From NCBI GenBank assembly GCA_041685075.1, contig JAWLGN010000128.1:1-14839 (forward strand): DNA of 14,839 bases. Reading direction: 5' to 3'. How positions within the stretch are numbered: position 1 is the stretch's first letter; each line of letters starts with the position of its first letter. This DNA is from JAMCRM01 sp041685075 (lineage in GTDB: Bacteria; Acidobacteriota; Terriglobia; Bryobacterales; Bryobacteraceae). The translations under genes were made by a program, and so were the position numbers. The notes beneath the pieces are model-generated. The model searched no databases. It was not told the DNA's origin and worked only from the letters and a program-made list of their open reading frames with translations. Of this stretch, positions 1-8,047 are shown piece after piece.

Positions 1-180
1 TTCCAACGGAATCCCGAACGCTTCGTCCGGGCGCATCCCCAGCCGCCGCCAAAACCCACGGCCGTCTGGATCAATCCGCCGCCCGGGTGGGCGGCAAGCC
101 AACAGGAGCAACACAATTTATGCGGGCAGGTGTCTCAAAGTCATTGACAAGTTCCGTCTCGCCGCTCTCGGAAGAGCGGT

Positions 181-294
181 TCACCAGCCGCTTACCGTCA
201 TCCGAACACTTTGCGTGGTGGGCTGGGCGACAACGACCGAAGCGGCCAACACCGCGCAGATGCTTCCGCATACCAACCGTTTCGATACGCTCAT
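181..294 (-). CDS. Short ORF with signal peptide, possibly a truncated secreted protein
   Basis: A 37-residue ORF starts at ATG 294. A GGAGG ribosome-binding site at 301-305 lies six bases upstream of the start. The peptide looks like a Sec signal: MSVSKRL, then a hydrophobic stretch (CAVLAALVVVAQ), then a short polar tail ending SVRMTVSGW before TGA. The signal-like N-terminus and the good ribosome-binding site argue that translation starts here. The mature part would be only about 14 residues, so this is either a tiny secreted peptide or the 5' end of a gene truncated by a nonsense or frameshift change. Another minus frame stays open from about 181 down to 71, which would fit a shift, but I do not recognise its product. 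Identity unknown. Confidence 0.35.
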   Translation of the reverse strand: MSVSKRLVCGSICAVLAASVVVAQPTTQSVRMTVSGW

Positions 295-300
295 TGTGAT

Positions 301-305
301 CCTCC
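301..305 (-). promoter_or_regulatory. Shine-Dalgarno site of the signal-peptide ORF
   Basis: GGAGG on the minus strand, six bases before ATG at 294. It is the main reason to think the short ORF is translated. Confidence 0.4.
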
Positions 306-490
306 ACACTGGGGCTCAGCCTCAGGTCAAAAGGAAAATAAAGAGCTCCGAAACACGTGTCAATGGGTGATTTCGCCGGTTTTGTGACAAACAGAATGTT
401 CTCTTCAGAGGTTCAGGCCGGGAACTCGCCGTCCGGCAATCTTTTCGTCTGAGGATCCCTCATGGTAACTTTCGTGGTACGGAAGGCGAC

Positions 491-1588
491 ATGTTCGACT
501 CGGGCAAGAAATCCAGAAAGCAGCGTTACCGCCCCACCATCGTCATCATCGGCGGCTTCCTTGGCGCGGGCAAGACTTCCCTGATCGTCGCGGCCGCCCG
601 GCTGCTTCACGCGCGCGGCGTTCGAGCGGCGGCGATTCTCAACGATCAGGGCTCCGAGCTCGTGGACACGAGCTTCGTCGAGGCGCACGACATTCCGGCC
701 GGGCAGGTAGCCGGCGGCTGCTTCTGCTGCCGCCTTTCCGATCTGATCTCCGCGGCCGACGCACTGCGGGCCCACATGCCGGAAGTGATCTTCGCCGAAG
801 CCGTCGGCAGTTGCACGGACATCTCCGCCACGGTGCTGCAACCGCTGAAACTGGAGCATGCCGCGCAATTTCGCGTGGCGCCCTACACCGTCCTGGTCGA
901 TCCCGCGCGCGCCCGGCAATGGGTGGACGGAAGCATGGATCCGGAACTGGCCTTCCTGTTCCACAACCAGATCGACGAGGCGGATCTCGTCTGCTTCACC
1001 AAGACCGACCGCTTCACGGACTTCCCGTCGCTGCCCGGCTGCTCGCCCCGCTTCCTGAGTCCGCTGGCTGGCGACGGCGTAGCAGCCTGGCTCGACGATG
1101 TCCTAGGCGGCCGGTTCAGCCCGGGTTCGAAGCTCCTCGAAATCGACTACCAGCGCTACGCACGTGCGGAAGCGGCGCTGGCCTGGCTGAACTGCCGTGC
1201 GATACTGCGGCCGGCGCCTCCGCTGCCGCCCGCCTTGGTGGTCGGGCCGCTGCTGGAGGGGCTGGACGCCGCCCTGACGGCCAAGGGCTTCACCATTGCG
1301 CATCTCAAGGTGATGGACCACTCGGAAGCGGGCTGGGTGAAGGCTTCCATCGTGCAGAATGGCGCCGAGCCCTCCGTCGAAGGAACCCTCGCCGCCTCCC
1401 CGGCCATGGAGCACGAAATCCTGCTCAACGCCCGCGCCGCCGGCTCGCCGGAGGAACTTCGCTCGACGGTGGAGTCCCAGTTGACGGCCCTCCCCGGCAA
1501 GATCCAGATCCAGTCCCTGCAGTGCTTCAGCCCCTCGCCCCCGAAACCGGAAAAACGCGTGGGCTATGTAGTCGCCGAATCTGACTAG
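491..1588 (+). CDS. CobW/G3E-family GTPase (putative metallochaperone)
   Basis: A 365-residue G3E P-loop GTPase. Visible motifs are Walker A GGFLGAGKT at residues 21-29, the family CxCC metal-binding motif (CFCC, 77-80), a switch-like FAEAVGS near 101-107 and the guanine-specificity motif TKTD near 170-173. Family members (CobW, YeiR, UreG/HypB relatives) use GTP hydrolysis to load or insert Zn, Co or Ni in the cytoplasm. The start ATG is preceded by GGAAGG four bases upstream. The C-terminal half (about 230-365) is divergent but could be a CobW_C-like domain. No metalloenzyme, zinc transporter or cobalamin gene is adjacent, so the metal and client cannot be assigned. I saw no clear Zur-type palindrome in the 190 bases upstream. 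The gene converges on the minus-strand block at 1779. Confidence 0.88.
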   Translation: MFDSGKKSRKQRYRPTIVIIGGFLGAGKTSLIVAAARLLHARGVRAAAILNDQGSELVDTSFVEAHDIPAGQVAGGCFCCRLSDLISAADALRAHMPEVIFAEAVGSCTDISATVLQPLKLEHAAQFRVAPYTVLVDPARARQWVDGSMDPELAFLFHNQIDEADLVCFTKTDRFTDFPSLPGCSPRFLSPLAGDGVAAWLDDVLGGRFSPGSKLLEIDYQRYARAEAALAWLNCRAILRPAPPLPPALVVGPLLEGLDAALTAKGFTIAHLKVMDHSEAGWVKASIVQNGAEPSVEGTLAASPAMEHEILLNARAAGSPEELRSTVESQLTALPGKIQIQSLQCFSPSPPKPEKRVGYVVAESD

Positions 1589-1778
1589 CCGGGGCTTATC
1601 GCGACTTCACCATCGGCCACGCTGCACTCGCCCTCCGCCCTCCTGCCCAGCAGTCTCGATCTCCCCGCCCCCTACCCCGAGAAACCGGCCTTCCCTCCGT
1701 CCACCGCACCAGCCTACCGCTCCTGACCCTCGGGTCCCCCTTGCGCCACAACTGCGGCCGGCGCCAGCTTTCACCGCA

Positions 1779-3299
1779 TCAAAGCACCGGTTTTGACGCC
1801 TCTTCTGCGGCCTTCATGACGGCACGCAGTTGATCGGTATTGATTCCTATCCCGGTGACGCGGCTGTCCGCGAGTTTCTCGATCGCTGAGGAGAGCGGCT
1901 TGCCTCTGAGCCCGCGCAACTCCGGGAACAACTCGCGAAGCTTCGCGTCGTCCCGCAGTTCGCGGGCAAACTCGCTGCGAGTCAGCGCGGCAACGTCATC
2001 GGGCACCGCGAACACCGTCTTTCGGAGATGCACCTCGATCCTGTCAACGCTTTTCACCGAGGAAAGATCGGCGGGCCACGCGTTCATCTTCTGGATTTCT
2101 GCGCGGTTATTCCACAGCGCCTGCGCGGTCCGCTTCGGCTGCCTCACCCAGCGCTTGGCCCCGTACAGCTTTCGCATGTCCTGGACCACTCTGCGGGCGG
2201 CGGTCATGGTGTCGATTCCAGGCTTCACGCCGTACGTCTTTACCGAGATGAGTTCCGAGCGCGAAATGAAGTCGATTCCCGGGAAATTTTTGCGGAGGAG
2301 CAGGTTCAGGTCGAAGACATGGAACTTTTTATCCACACGAACGGCGTTCAGCCGGGCCTGAGCCACAATTCTGGCAGCCGCCTCGCCCGCGGCGCCAATC
2401 GGCTCACCCCTGAAGAGCACCTGCGCCGCGGCACGCAGCGCAAGCAACGCCATGCGGCGGTTGACGGTGGCATAGAGCACAAAGGCCGCGATCGCCAGCT
2501 TCACGGAAGGGAATGCCTGGGCAGTTCGCATCAACTGCTTGAATAGATCTTCCCCGGCCGGGTCGCCGGCCCGCTTCTCGGCCTCCTCCTCGACTTTCTT
2601 TGAGACCTTCGGGCCTTTCTTCTCTTCCTCTACCTCTTGTTTCTCCTCCTCGACCTCCTTCTGCTTTTCCTCCTCCTTCTTCTTCTCCTCTTCTTTCTTT
2701 TTCCGCTCCTCTTCTTCCTTCTTCTTTTTCTCCTCCTCTTTCTTCCTCTTCTTCTCCTTCTCCCGCTTCTTCCTCTCATCCTCCTCTTCTGGAGGGGGCG
2801 GCGGGAGTATTTGCACCCCGAACGGGCCGGTGAAGAAAGGGAGGCTCGGCTTCGGCACCACCACTGGCCCGGGACCGGTCTTCCCTGGATCGTCCTGAAC
2901 GAGGGGCGGAACGAAGGGAGCCGGGACGCCACCGATCACCTGCGTTCCGCGGTTGTTCTGATCCGTTGCCTTCTGATCCGTTCCCCTTTGGTCCGCGAGC
3001 TTTCGGTTGTCGAGGCGCCTTTTCAGGTCATCCCGCAGCGGCGTCGAAAGCTCATATTTGAAGAACCGTGCGAGTGGATCCGTGGGACTCGATAGCCGTT
3101 CGTTAAGGCGTTGGGCATTCGCCAGCGGGGCCTTGTCCACCAGGTCCTGCAGTTCTCCCTTGCGCCTGGCGAGCTTGTCGACCTCGGAACTCGCTATCGG
3201 TTGCTCGAGCAACTCCACAAACTTGGCCTGTGTCGCATCCTCAGGCCGTGCGTCTCGCCGCGCCTGCTCCCACTCGGGGAAATCTCGTCCGTTTGCCAA
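1779..3299 (-). CDS. 506-aa protein with Lys/Glu-rich linker and possible nuclease-like C-terminus
   Basis: Three parts are visible. Residues 1-100 are a helical N-terminus. Residues 110-232 are a Pro-rich stretch followed by an extreme Lys/Glu linker (170-232), probably a single charged helix or coiled coil. From about 250 there is a hydrophobic helix (263-278) and then an alpha/beta region. Residues 326-357 (HVFDLNLL, NFPGIDF, ELISVKTYG) resemble the core of PD-(D/E)XK-fold toxin nucleases, which often show a 'NFP.ID....SxKS' pattern. That is a by-eye resemblance, not proven. The start is TTG, with no Shine-Dalgarno site, nine bases after the TAG of the 1183-aa gene and in the same frame, so reinitiation or readthrough could produce it. 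It may be an effector or partner of the upstream protein. No signal peptide. Confidence 0.75.
   Translation of the reverse strand: MANGRDFPEWEQARRDARPEDATQAKFVELLEQPIASSEVDKLARRKGELQDLVDKAPLANAQRLNERLSSPTDPLARFFKYELSTPLRDDLKRRLDNRKLADQRGTDQKATDQNNRGTQVIGGVPAPFVPPLVQDDPGKTGPGPVVVPKPSLPFFTGPFGVQILPPPPPEEEDERKKREKEKKRKKEEEKKKKEEEERKKKEEEKKKEEEKQKEVEEEKQEVEEEKKGPKVSKKVEEEAEKRAGDPAGEDLFKQLMRTAQAFPSVKLAIAAFVLYATVNRRMALLALRAAAQVLFRGEPIGAAGEAAARIVAQARLNAVRVDKKFHVFDLNLLLRKNFPGIDFISRSELISVKTYGVKPGIDTMTAARRVVQDMRKLYGAKRWVRQPKRTAQALWNNRAEIQKMNAWPADLSSVKSVDRIEVHLRKTVFAVPDDVAALTRSEFARELRDDAKLRELFPELRGLRGKPLSSAIEKLADSRVTGIGINTDQLRAVMKAAEEASKPVL
2618..2790 (-). repeat. Polypurine low-complexity tract encoding the Lys/Glu linker
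   Basis: The minus strand is almost pure purine here (AAG, GAG, GAA, AGG codons), with many AGGAGG-like words. It encodes residues about 170-232 of the 506-aa protein. Such tracts can vary in length and contain many internal ribosome-binding-like words. Confidence 0.8.
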
Positions 3300-3308
3300 G
3301 GAGGTGCC

Positions 3309-6300
3309 CTACGTGTTGTCGCCAACCACCACACCCGGGTTGCCCTGGATGACCACCTTCTTGTCGATGTCCGGATCCTCCAGCTCGCCCGCAAGCATGC
3401 GTGCGGCGCGGAGGACGGTCTGCATCTCCAGGCCGCGGACCTCCGCCTGAGCCTTTTTGGCATCTTCCAGGCGGTGGATCGCCTTGTACCGCTCCATCAC
3501 CGATTGCGGCCCGAGAATGGCATCGATAAACAGCGAATCCGTCGGAACAACCAGCACGTCGTCGCGCCTGAAATCGCTCAGCAGCCGCTTGAACTCCGCC
3601 GCTAGATCAGCCCGCAACTCCTCGAATTCGTCCGGCGACAGGCGCTTTTTCAGGCAGCATACGTAGTCGGCGAACTCGTCCAGCGACCACTGGTCCGGTC
3701 CCGACGGATCCAGCGCCTGCCCGGTTGCGTGATCCACGTAGGGATCCATCATGAAGTCCGTCAGGGCATTCGATTCGTACATTTCGAAGACCATGTAATT
3801 GCCCTTGAGCCGGAACCTGTCGAGTCTGGCCACGCGAGAGAGAGGCACGAGGTCGAACCCCGGATCGATCTCGCACTCCATCACCGTGCGAAATGCCTTT
3901 ACCTTGCGGCCGCCGAAGGCCTGAAGCGATCTGTGCATCGGCGAGAACGTGTTGGGGAGCGGGTTGGAGAAGTCCACGCGCAGCCGCCGCCGGCGTGGAC
4001 GGAATACCGGAACGGGCACGTTATGCAAGCGGAAGAACCTCTGGTCCGGCGGCTCATATCGCCAGATCGCCTGCATGTAGTACAGGATGTTGTCCATGAT
4101 GTGGACCTGAAGCCGGGCGATCTCCGTCAGCCGGTTGTGATAATCCTTCAGCCACTTCACGTAAGATTCGAGCAACGCATTGAGCGCTGTAACTTCGCGC
4201 TCCAGCCGGAACATCAGGTCGCGAGCTTCATCGGCCGCACGCTCTGCCGCCGACTCCAGGCCCTCGCGGTTGCCGACCTCGGCGGGACCTCCGAAGATCA
4301 CATCGCTTACCTTCCCCACCACCTCCTGCCCGAGGTCGACCAGCCCCCCAATGGCGGTCAATCCCCCTAGAGGGCCGCCTCCGCCGCCGCCACCCGACGC
4401 GGCCCCGTGAAACAACGCCCGTTCGATGAGGGAGGCCTGCGCTGTCGTACCCCGGCGGACAATCGCCAGTTCCTCGCGCAGCTCCTCCACGATCTTGCGC
4501 TGCTGCTCGATGTTCTTGCGCATTTCCGCGAGCGCCGTCTCGTCGCCCGCGGTCTGCGTCACCAGCTCCAGCGCGGGGAGGAAGGAATCGTCGAGAATCG
4601 TGCGCTTCAGAATCCAGTCGTGCGCCACGATCCAGTCCAGGTCGATCTCGTGCGGCGCCGGTACTTCCTGCGCCACCAGCACCACCGGGGTCACGCGGTG
4701 CAGTCTCTCGGTGACCCGGTATCGCCGCTGCAGCTCATAGAAGACGATGGTCATCAACGTTTCATCGTTCGGGTTCACGATCTCCGTCGTCTCTACCGTC
4801 TCGAGGTCTTCCGTCTCCTCCGAGTTGATTTGCGTCGTGCGCTCCTGCTTGATCTCCTGCGCCGCCTTGAACACCGCCTCGTGAAATGATTTCTTGATGT
4901 CGTCCGAGCTTCGGGACGCTTCCCTCGTGAAGCTCGTCGTCGTGCTCTCGCTGGCGCCCTCGATTCCCGCGGTCGACGTGTTGCTCAGCGAGAAGGTCGT
5001 CTTTGCAGATGCCCGCCGCGCAATCTCCTGCTCCGTGCGGCTCGTGCTGCTCATCTCCTCGCGCACCGCTCGCAGATTGTTCTCGACCTCCTGCACCGCG
5101 CGCTTCTTGTGCCACTTTCGCGTAATGACGACCTTCTGGCTCTGCCGCGGCGCCAATGGGATCGACTTCACCAGCGGACCCGCCTGATAAGACAGAGGAG
5201 TCCATACCTGCCGGAACGTGTTGAGGATTCCGAAGTTGACGCTGCGCTCCTTGCGGTTCGCCGCAAACGTCGTGAACGCATAGGTGTTCCTCAGGCGCTT
5301 CTGCAAATCCATCAGCAACTGCGGAAGCCGCTCTGAGGGGCTGCCGTCATAGGTCTTGTCCGGGGAAGTTCGCCCCGCATCGCGGTGATCGCGAACCACT
5401 GCGTCCGATGAACTCGACACCCACGCACCGCCCGGCGCCGAGTCCGGACCGCTGTCCGGCCTCTCGCCCCGGTGGTCGCGCACCACGCGGCTCGCCCGCA
5501 TGGTCGCGTTGCCTTCCGCCAGGAAAGCGCGCAGCGCATCCGGACCTGGCGCGGTCATGATGTCGGGTGAGCCCCCGAGTTCCACGATCGTCTCGTAGGC
5601 GCTCTCCGCGATATCGAGCACCCCTTCGTGAATCGCCTCCTGCCACACATGTTCGAACGCGATCTGCAATTCCTCGAAATCATGGAACGCAGGCACGTCC
5701 GCAGGACTCGGCTGGAACCTCAGGTCGCGAGCGTTCTGCTCGACCGAGGCGCGTGTCGCAGTCGGCATCAACCCGACTTGAAGTTGTTCTTCGGGCGAGG
5801 TCATGGTGTCCAGCAGCCGCGCCATGAACTTGGGAATGTCGTCCTCGGTCACGGGTTCGAGATTCGGCCCTGTCACTGGGGGTGGGTTCGGAGGGGCCGG
5901 CGGAAGGTCGCTCAGCGCGATCATGCATTCGCGTTCCGCCTCCGTGATCTCGCGGCACACCGGCCCCACGCGCTCGAAGAAACTCACGCTGCCGGACGCG
6001 TTCCGTTCCTTGATCGCCGTCACCGCTTCGGCGGGCACCGTACCGTCCGCGTCCATCTGCCCCTGCAACTCGGAAACTTCGTCCTCGGTCAGCGTCACAA
6101 TGCCGCGAATCGGAACGCGGGTGCGCAGTTGCGGGTTGTTCACGAAATCGTCCAGGCCGCGCTCGATGATCGCCTTGGATTTGGCGAATACGCTTTCGCC
6201 GGGAGCCACAAAGCGGGCCGGATCGTGCAACCCGTCGGGAACCGTCGACAACGCTCGCCGCAGCGCCGGACCTACAGACTCGCGGAAGGGAGCGAAGCGG

Positions 6301-6860
6301 CTGCGATGCTGGTCCACCCGCTGGCGTGTCGCCGCCATAGCCCCATCCACCACCTCGGAGCTCCAGGCTTCGCGCGCGGTCAGCCGTTCCTTGACGTTCT
6401 TCGGCGGCTCCACCTGTATCGAACCCGCCGCGGGCACCGCGATCTCGAACCTCCGCAGCAGATCGGTCCCCAGCCGGATCAGAAACTGTTCCGTCCGCCC
6501 CGCGTTCTGTGCAATGGAAGGCGAACTGTACATGATGCGCGATCGAAAGTCACGTCCGGGCTCCTCCGGCGCCAAAACCATCAGCAGCAGGTCGGGCCTT
6601 CGCTCCGTGGGGTTGCGTATCTGAAATTCGCTGTCTTCAAAAGTGAACCGAACAGACCCATCGTCGGCAGTTAAAGCCGAGCCGATCCGGTCGCCGCCCG
6701 TCGGAGAAGCGCCGTCCGGATCGCCGGTGAGTCCCGGGTCCGCCCCGGGGATCACCTCCTCCGGACCCGTCCGCGGGTCCATGTCATAGACGATGACAAG
6801 CAGGCCCGGAATACCTGCCCCCGACTCCTTCACCACAATCCGCCCCGAGATCGTGTTCAT
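3309..6860 (-). CDS. 1183-aa multidomain scaffold-like protein with N-terminal transthyretin-like domain
   Basis: I do not recognise the full protein. Residues 1-140 look like a transthyretin/carboxypeptidase-regulatory beta-sandwich: SGRIVVKESG, GLLVIVYDMD, IGSALTADDGS, RPDLLLMVLAPE. Residues 340-520 are helical with an Asp/Arg/Ser-rich insert containing VVRDHR twice (459-464, 488-493). Residues 575-700 are Ser/Thr/Glu-rich and helical, starting after PLAPRQSQ. Residues 770-805 form a coiled coil, a heptaglycine hinge lies at 823-829, and 865-930 form a second long helix. The C-terminus (about 1105-1170) is again helical. There is no signal peptide or clear transmembrane segment. The start ATG has GAGG eight bases upstream. 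It lies downstream of the M35 peptidase and directly upstream of the 506-aa gene. Size and modularity suggest a structural or delivery-associated protein; the function is unknown. Confidence 0.85.
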   Translation of the reverse strand: MNTISGRIVVKESGAGIPGLLVIVYDMDPRTGPEEVIPGADPGLTGDPDGASPTGGDRIGSALTADDGSVRFTFEDSEFQIRNPTERRPDLLLMVLAPEEPGRDFRSRIMYSSPSIAQNAGRTEQFLIRLGTDLLRRFEIAVPAAGSIQVEPPKNVKERLTAREAWSSEVVDGAMAATRQRVDQHRSRFAPFRESVGPALRRALSTVPDGLHDPARFVAPGESVFAKSKAIIERGLDDFVNNPQLRTRVPIRGIVTLTEDEVSELQGQMDADGTVPAEAVTAIKERNASGSVSFFERVGPVCREITEAERECMIALSDLPPAPPNPPPVTGPNLEPVTEDDIPKFMARLLDTMTSPEEQLQVGLMPTATRASVEQNARDLRFQPSPADVPAFHDFEELQIAFEHVWQEAIHEGVLDIAESAYETIVELGGSPDIMTAPGPDALRAFLAEGNATMRASRVVRDHRGERPDSGPDSAPGGAWVSSSSDAVVRDHRDAGRTSPDKTYDGSPSERLPQLLMDLQKRLRNTYAFTTFAANRKERSVNFGILNTFRQVWTPLSYQAGPLVKSIPLAPRQSQKVVITRKWHKKRAVQEVENNLRAVREEMSSTSRTEQEIARRASAKTTFSLSNTSTAGIEGASESTTTSFTREASRSSDDIKKSFHEAVFKAAQEIKQERTTQINSEETEDLETVETTEIVNPNDETLMTIVFYELQRRYRVTERLHRVTPVVLVAQEVPAPHEIDLDWIVAHDWILKRTILDDSFLPALELVTQTAGDETALAEMRKNIEQQRKIVEELREELAIVRRGTTAQASLIERALFHGAASGGGGGGGPLGGLTAIGGLVDLGQEVVGKVSDVIFGGPAEVGNREGLESAAERAADEARDLMFRLEREVTALNALLESYVKWLKDYHNRLTEIARLQVHIMDNILYYMQAIWRYEPPDQRFFRLHNVPVPVFRPRRRRLRVDFSNPLPNTFSPMHRSLQAFGGRKVKAFRTVMECEIDPGFDLVPLSRVARLDRFRLKGNYMVFEMYESNALTDFMMDPYVDHATGQALDPSGPDQWSLDEFADYVCCLKKRLSPDEFEELRADLAAEFKRLLSDFRRDDVLVVPTDSLFIDAILGPQSVMERYKAIHRLEDAKKAQAEVRGLEMQTVLRAARMLAGELEDPDIDKKVVIQGNPGVVVGDNT

Positions 6861-6886
6861 GGCGCGGACCTCACTTTCGCCACGTC

Positions 6887-6892
6887 AGCATA
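6887..6892 (-). promoter_or_regulatory. Possible extended -10 element for the 1183-aa gene
   Basis: The minus strand reads TGCTATGCT, an extended -10 form (TGN plus a TATAAT-like hexamer), 26 bases before the ATG at 6860. No convincing -35 was found, so this is tentative. Confidence 0.25.
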
Positions 6893-6940
6893 GCAAGCGT
6901 GTGGATGCGCGGATTGCAGTATTCTCAGCCCGCGTTAGAT

Positions 6941-6985
6941 CTCGTACCCCGGGAACCAGTGATTGGTACGCGATTTCTATACGAG
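6941..6985. repeat. Nested inverted repeats upstream of the 1183-aa gene
   Basis: CGTACC (6943-6948) pairs with GGTACG (6965-6970), and CTCGTA (6941-6946) pairs with TACGAG (6980-6985). Arms are six bases long. It could be an operator or chance. The whole 6861-7117 gap holds nothing else beyond this, the possible -10 and a hairpin at 7100. Confidence 0.25.
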
Positions 6986-7099
6986 AAAGTGGTGCCGCCA
7001 GGAGTTAGCGTGCGAAAGCACCCACATCCGGATTTCTTGTCCGACCTGACCTAAAATGTCCCCGCGAGTGGCGGTTTGGCACACAACCTATCGGCGCCA

Positions 7100-7116
7100 G
7101 GGTGAGTAGTTCACCC
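7100..7116 (-). terminator. Small hairpin just after the M35 gene
   Basis: GGGTGA / TCACCC form a six-base-pair stem with a five-base loop, starting two bases beyond the TAG stop. No T-run follows, so it is a weak or non-canonical terminator at best. Confidence 0.25.
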
Positions 7117-7117
7117 G

Positions 7118-7570
7118 CTACGAGATCCACTTGGCCTGCATGTACTCCTCGATGAACAGGCAGTAGTTGTCGGCGTTCCTGCGAGCCATCTCCTTCGGCA
7201 GGCATTTGCAGGCGAACTCCCCGTATCGATGGTCGTTGGTTCCCAGGATTTTGTGGGTCAGTTCGTGGTAGATGGTGGCGGCGCGACTGCGCAACGTCGC
7301 GACCTGGGACCAAGCCGGGCCGAGCACGATACGAATTCCCGACCCCGCGTGGTAGGCGCCATGCCTCGACGCTCCCCCCGGGAGAGTGTGAACCCATGCC
7401 CCGGCCCCCGCCATCTCCTCGGTCGTCATGGGCGTGCGACTCTTTGGGTACTCTTCGAGGTTGTTGGGGTTCACCTTGATCTGCACGTGACTCGCGCTGC
7501 CGTCGACGAACGTGACCTTTCGTTCTCGGTCCTGGATCACGTTGTCCAACGCCCTCAGGTTCCGCAACAA
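7118..7570 (-). CDS. M35-like (aspzincin, lysine-specific type) zinc metallopeptidase, catalytic part
   Basis: This frame carries the catalytic domain. IYHELTHKILGTNDHRYG contains HExxH (HELTH), followed by GTxD (GTND) and HxYG, as in the lysine-specific metallo-endopeptidase (Aspzincin_M35) family. The two His and the downstream Asp bind zinc, and Glu is the catalytic base. The C-terminal ARRNADNYCLFIEEYM matches the family's closing helix (typically NADxYxxFAE). The only start in this frame is TTG at 7570, with no ribosome-binding site, and the frame is closed upstream by TAG at 7601-7603. The real N-terminus is almost certainly the upstream fragment in another frame (7757-7581). Such domains occur in secreted proteases and in polymorphic-toxin or injection-system effectors. 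No signal peptide is visible. Whether an intact protein is made is uncertain. Confidence 0.8.
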   Translation of the reverse strand: MLRNLRALDNVIQDRERKVTFVDGSASHVQIKVNPNNLEEYPKSRTPMTTEEMAGAGAWVHTLPGGASRHGAYHAGSGIRIVLGPAWSQVATLRSRAATIYHELTHKILGTNDHRYGEFACKCLPKEMARRNADNYCLFIEEYMQAKWIS

Positions 7571-7580
7571 CTCGTTGCGC

Positions 7581-7757
7581 TCATCCTCGGATTGGGCGGA
7601 CTACCCGCGTCGAAGCTCTCCCCAGCAGCTCGCAAGCCTTGACGATCGAGTCGCGCTCTTCGGTGGAGAAGTGATACGGCCTGGTATGGGCTTTCTGGTA
7701 TGGTTCTATGTTGCTCCGGTATTCCTGTAAGTCGAAGTCGAAAGCCACCTGAAACAT
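7581..7757 (-). pseudogene. 5' fragment of the frame-disrupted M35 peptidase gene
   Basis: Translation should begin at ATG 7757 (MFQVAFDFDLQEYRSN), which has AAGGAG six bases upstream (7764-7769). The frame reads through ELLGRASTRV and stops at TGA 7581-7583. The catalytic frame is open only from 7600 downward, so one net shift somewhere in 7584-7600 would join the halves. Length 7757-7118 is 640 bases, one more than a multiple of three, consistent with a single inserted base or two lost. The joined protein would be about 213 residues. The longer reading to 8012 is unnatural (Gly/Ala/Ser-rich, no ribosome-binding site) and is left out. This is either a real frameshift or a sequence error. Confidence 0.65.
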
Positions 7758-7763
7758 GGCGCG

Positions 7764-7769
7764 CTCCTT
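7764..7769 (-). promoter_or_regulatory. Shine-Dalgarno site fixing the M35 start
   Basis: AAGGAG on the minus strand, six bases before ATG 7757. It decides against the longer start at 8012. Confidence 0.65.
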
Positions 7770-8047
7770 CGAATCCAGCGGTTCACTGGGATAGCCGCCA
7801 GCAGGACTACCAACCGATATCGCCTGGTGGACTTGGCCAACCGTCCCCTCCCGGTGCGAGTTCGCTCCATCCGGACGCTCGCGGCAACCTCCGATATAGA
7901 TCAACCGGCGTTCTGCGCCAGACTCTGCGAGGCTCGCAGCGCCAGCCGCCCCGCCGCCGCTCGAACTCGCGTCCGGCGCCCGCTCCTTCCAGGTGAACGG
8001 CCGCTGGTTCAAGCTGTAAGCCGCCGTTGGAAATCGGCTCGCGCAGC

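Noticed and set aside
353..360. ACACGTGT palindrome upstream of the GTPase
   Set aside because: Eight bases only, no partner copy and no match to a Zur or other known operator I can name.
811..1584. 257-aa open frame overlapping the GTPase
   Set aside because: Alternate-frame shadow of the CobW-like gene; Arg/Gly/Ala-rich.
1589..1778. C/T-rich gap between convergent genes
   Set aside because: Looked for a terminator or small gene; no hairpin with T-run and no supported ORF.
5628..6674. 348-aa open frame on the plus strand
   Set aside because: Antisense to the 1183-aa gene; Arg/His-rich shadow typical of high-GC DNA.
7758..8012. In-frame N-terminal extension of the M35 5' fragment to 8012
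   Set aside because: No ribosome-binding site, Gly/Ala/Ser-rich filler-like sequence, and a much better start with AAGGAG at 7757.
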